Source: Limnephilus marmoratus (lineage: Eukaryota; Arthropoda; Insecta; Trichoptera; Limnephilidae). Taken from it: DNA of 64,000 bases. Positions 62,228 through 64,000 of this stretch are shown here, piece by piece. The number at the start of each line of letters is the position of its first letter. Position 1 is the first letter of the stretch. The notes below the pieces were generated by a model. The model was not told the DNA's origin. It searched no databases and saw nothing but the letters and a program-made list of their open reading frames with translations. The position numbers and the translations under genes are program-made. The stretch lies in assembly GCA_917880885.1 (NCBI GenBank), contig OU862913.1, forward strand, positions 24,003,286 to 24,067,285, given 5' to 3'.

Positions 62228-63020
62228 CGCTATATGTTATATTTGAAGATAATATCTAGATATTCGTTGCACCGAAACGCAAATTATATTTAATTCCTTC
62301 GATAGAAAAAATCGCAAAGTATGCTCCAAAAATTATTATAAACACGTTTGTTTCAGTTATTTTACAAGTTATATGTATGAAAAAATTCACAGTGTTTCTT
62401 CAAATGCTGTTTAAGACAACCCTTGCGAGATTTTTGTTCTATTTTAAACGAGTCGTGTTTTATTAAACACTAGCTGGTACCCGGAATGCGTTGCTATGCC
62501 ATTTAATAAAGAAATTGTTTCTTCCTGCGTGTCTTTTCCCATTCGTCTCGTTCTCCTTCCGCCTCCCCTTCCTCTCCCGCGTCCCCTTCCCCCCTCGCGT
62601 TCCGCCTCATCCACCTTCCCTTTTCCCACTCCGCTCCACCCCTTCCCCCGTCCCGCGAACCCCCTACCCGAGTTCCCTTCCCCCTTCCCCTCCCGCATTT
62701 CATACACTCAGTCCCGATGCATTCAGTTTTCAAACAGCTCGCATGCAACCTATTGCAAATTTCATTAAGCCAGAGCTCACCAGTAGTTTAATACAAACCT
62801 TGTCCTGACAATAACGAACACAAATAAAAAATAATTATTCAATTTGGTGCAGTCGTTCGGAAGTTATGCGCGTACATACATTTCGGGGATTCATTTTTAT
62901 TTATATAGATATATAGATAGATAGAAGAAGAATATTTTCACAATTTTCGCATCGATTTTGTCATTGAAATGCTAGCGCTTTCCGCGAACATTCGTAATTT
63001 TATATCTCCTTTATGTGCGC
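62228..63020. mobile_element. Foldback arm split by a Helitron
   Basis: 62235-62469 and 62930-63010 match the right arm of 7884-8672 in order (CTATAGTTATA-like, CTTCGATAGAAAAAATCGCA, TTCACAGTGTTTCTTCAAAT, AACGAGTCGTG, ATTTTCACAATTTTCGC). Only one arm is present. Confidence 0.65.
62470..62909 (-). mobile_element. Helitron with pyrimidine core inside the foldback
   Basis: CTAG (62470) after A, hairpin from GGAATGCGTTGCTATGCC, right end TATATAGA then T. Core 62520-62700 is pyrimidine-rich. A TAGATAGATAG microsatellite follows the 5' end. Confidence 0.75.
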
Positions 63021-63500
63021 GGTTGCGGGGACTTAAGAAAAAGAAAAAATTGGGTTGTCTACTCACAACATTCCAAGCTGGAGGCGTGAATCTTTAAGTC
63101 CGATCCCAACCTAACCTAATATAATGTATGTAACTCAGCTATCGGTCATATGGAAATGGCATAGAGAACCATCTTAAAGGTAATACTTAAAAAAAATAGA
63201 ATAACTGACAGAACAAATATTCAACATATTGGACGTACTAGATATAAGTAATAAAATATACATAAAAACACTACTGCACGATATTTTTGACCAAAAAACA
63301 AATTTCAAAATACACAAACTATCATAGAGACACTGATTCGTAGCTTTAATTTTTAAGAAATGTAGCATTAATTATTGAAAAAATAGCTTTTATAGCTTTA
63401 ATTTTGCGTTTTCATAGCGTTTATAGCTAAATAGGATAACGTCAAGGAATGGGGGTCGGCAAGAGGGGAAAAACAATTAAATTGCCAAAATCACTTGAAA
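63021..63500. other. No feature recognised
   Basis: A+T-rich DNA. Confidence 0.35.
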
Positions 63501-64000
63501 CATGTTTATTTTATTATTGGTTGAAACTCAACATGGCACATGTTTCTACAGTAGAGTGTGTCATGTTCGTTCTATGATCTGTCAATACAAGATTAAAGCA
63601 ACAAAAAAATCTTTCTGCGTCAACACTATTCACAGGGGCCCACACAGTCATCAGAGCTGCCTCAGCAAATTCTTTGTGAACAATTTTTACAGCTAAGAGA
63701 GCTGTCCTGAATTATGTCTACAGTGACTCCATCCCTCACTTGCTCTACAAGCTGTCTTTGAAAATACCTGTTACCTTCCAGGAATTTACTGTCATCAACA
63801 GATTTAAACTTTGGAGCAAGCCTACTTGTACTTGCTAAAAGAATAGCGTCTGATCCAGTCTGATCGCTGGACATTCTGACCTACAATTATTTCGGGATTG
63901 AACATTTAACCTGCGTGCTCAAGAAATTGATTAGTGCTATTATCTTGATGGTTCAGCATATGAGATGCCAGTTTCACAGAACTCTTCTGACAACTCTCTC
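63500..64000 (-). pseudogene. hAT-like transposase C-terminal remnant (runs off window)
   Basis: Minus strand, first frame (63874-63700): LLASTSRLAPKFKSVDDSKF then LEGNRYFQRQLVEQV. After a frame change near 63705: ALLAVKIVHKEFAEAALMTV, then NSVDAERFFCCFNLVLTDHR and TNMTHSTVE. The ...DAERFF...N.VLTD.R..M block is the hAT C-terminal (dimerisation) signature in the form found in many arthropod hAT-derived genes. Upstream sequence to 64000 has an in-frame stop, so a pseudogene is likely, although a domesticated gene with introns cannot be excluded. Confidence 0.55.

Overview
The window looks like A+T-rich non-coding DNA from an arthropod, most likely an insect, and almost all of it is layered transposable elements. 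The only piece of host coding sequence I can defend is one 72-bp exon on the minus strand (39769-39840). It encodes a single 24-residue leucine-rich repeat that I recognise as Slit-like. If that is right, most of the window is intron of one large minus-strand gene. The host order is an inference from repeat content and is not proven.

The centrepiece is a Penelope-like retroelement (PLE) at 13349-17898, built as an inverted dimer. Two 1,837-bp arms, identical as far as I can read them, flank an 845-bp single-copy centre, and the whole structure is bounded by a 16-bp target-site duplication (TSD). The minus copy keeps a 692-codon reverse transcriptase plus GIY-YIG endonuclease frame, and one in-frame TGA separates it from more N-terminal sequence. 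The plus copy is 5'-truncated. Both outer ends carry a hammerhead-ribozyme-like core on the outward-facing strand. Other elements (8743-9582, 36195-37125, 60885-61028, 10000-10510) have the same plan of inverted, outward CGAAAC-type ends around unrelated interiors. Two of them sit within one base of the same position of the same SINE.

The rest, left to right: several Helitrons (5' TC, 3' hairpin plus CTAG, A/T insertion site), some with very long purine/pyrimidine-asymmetric cores (1-569, 2737-3946, 20244-20573, 21277-22155, 24663-25403, 41215-41829, 45020-45418, 53736-54380, 62470-62909); two tRNA-derived SINE families (SINE1, SINE2) and possibly a third; a dispersed SINE-like repeat (SINE-A) whose 3' nested hairpin is shared with a LINE (LINE-B); 5'-truncated LINE fragments of at least four lineages, several with exact TSDs (44159, 58676, 59986); mariner remnants (26336-27039, 55130-57310); hAT-type elements with 8-bp TSDs (32460-33171, 61341-62143) and a hAT-like transposase remnant at the right edge; a solo LTR with a 4-bp TSD (51185-52043); TA-flanked MITEs beginning CAGGGTG; foldback elements; and satellite arrays, including a 22-23-bp minisatellite with 136-bp and 140-bp higher-order periods (29718-30620) and a ten-unit array of SINE1 tails (55697-56335).

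There is no operon logic here. The informative relationships are nesting order, shared termini and target sites. All similarity statements come from reading by eye. Boundaries without a TSD are approximate, and names such as SINE-A, SINE1, SINE2, LINE-A, LINE-B, LINE-C and M2 are local labels.
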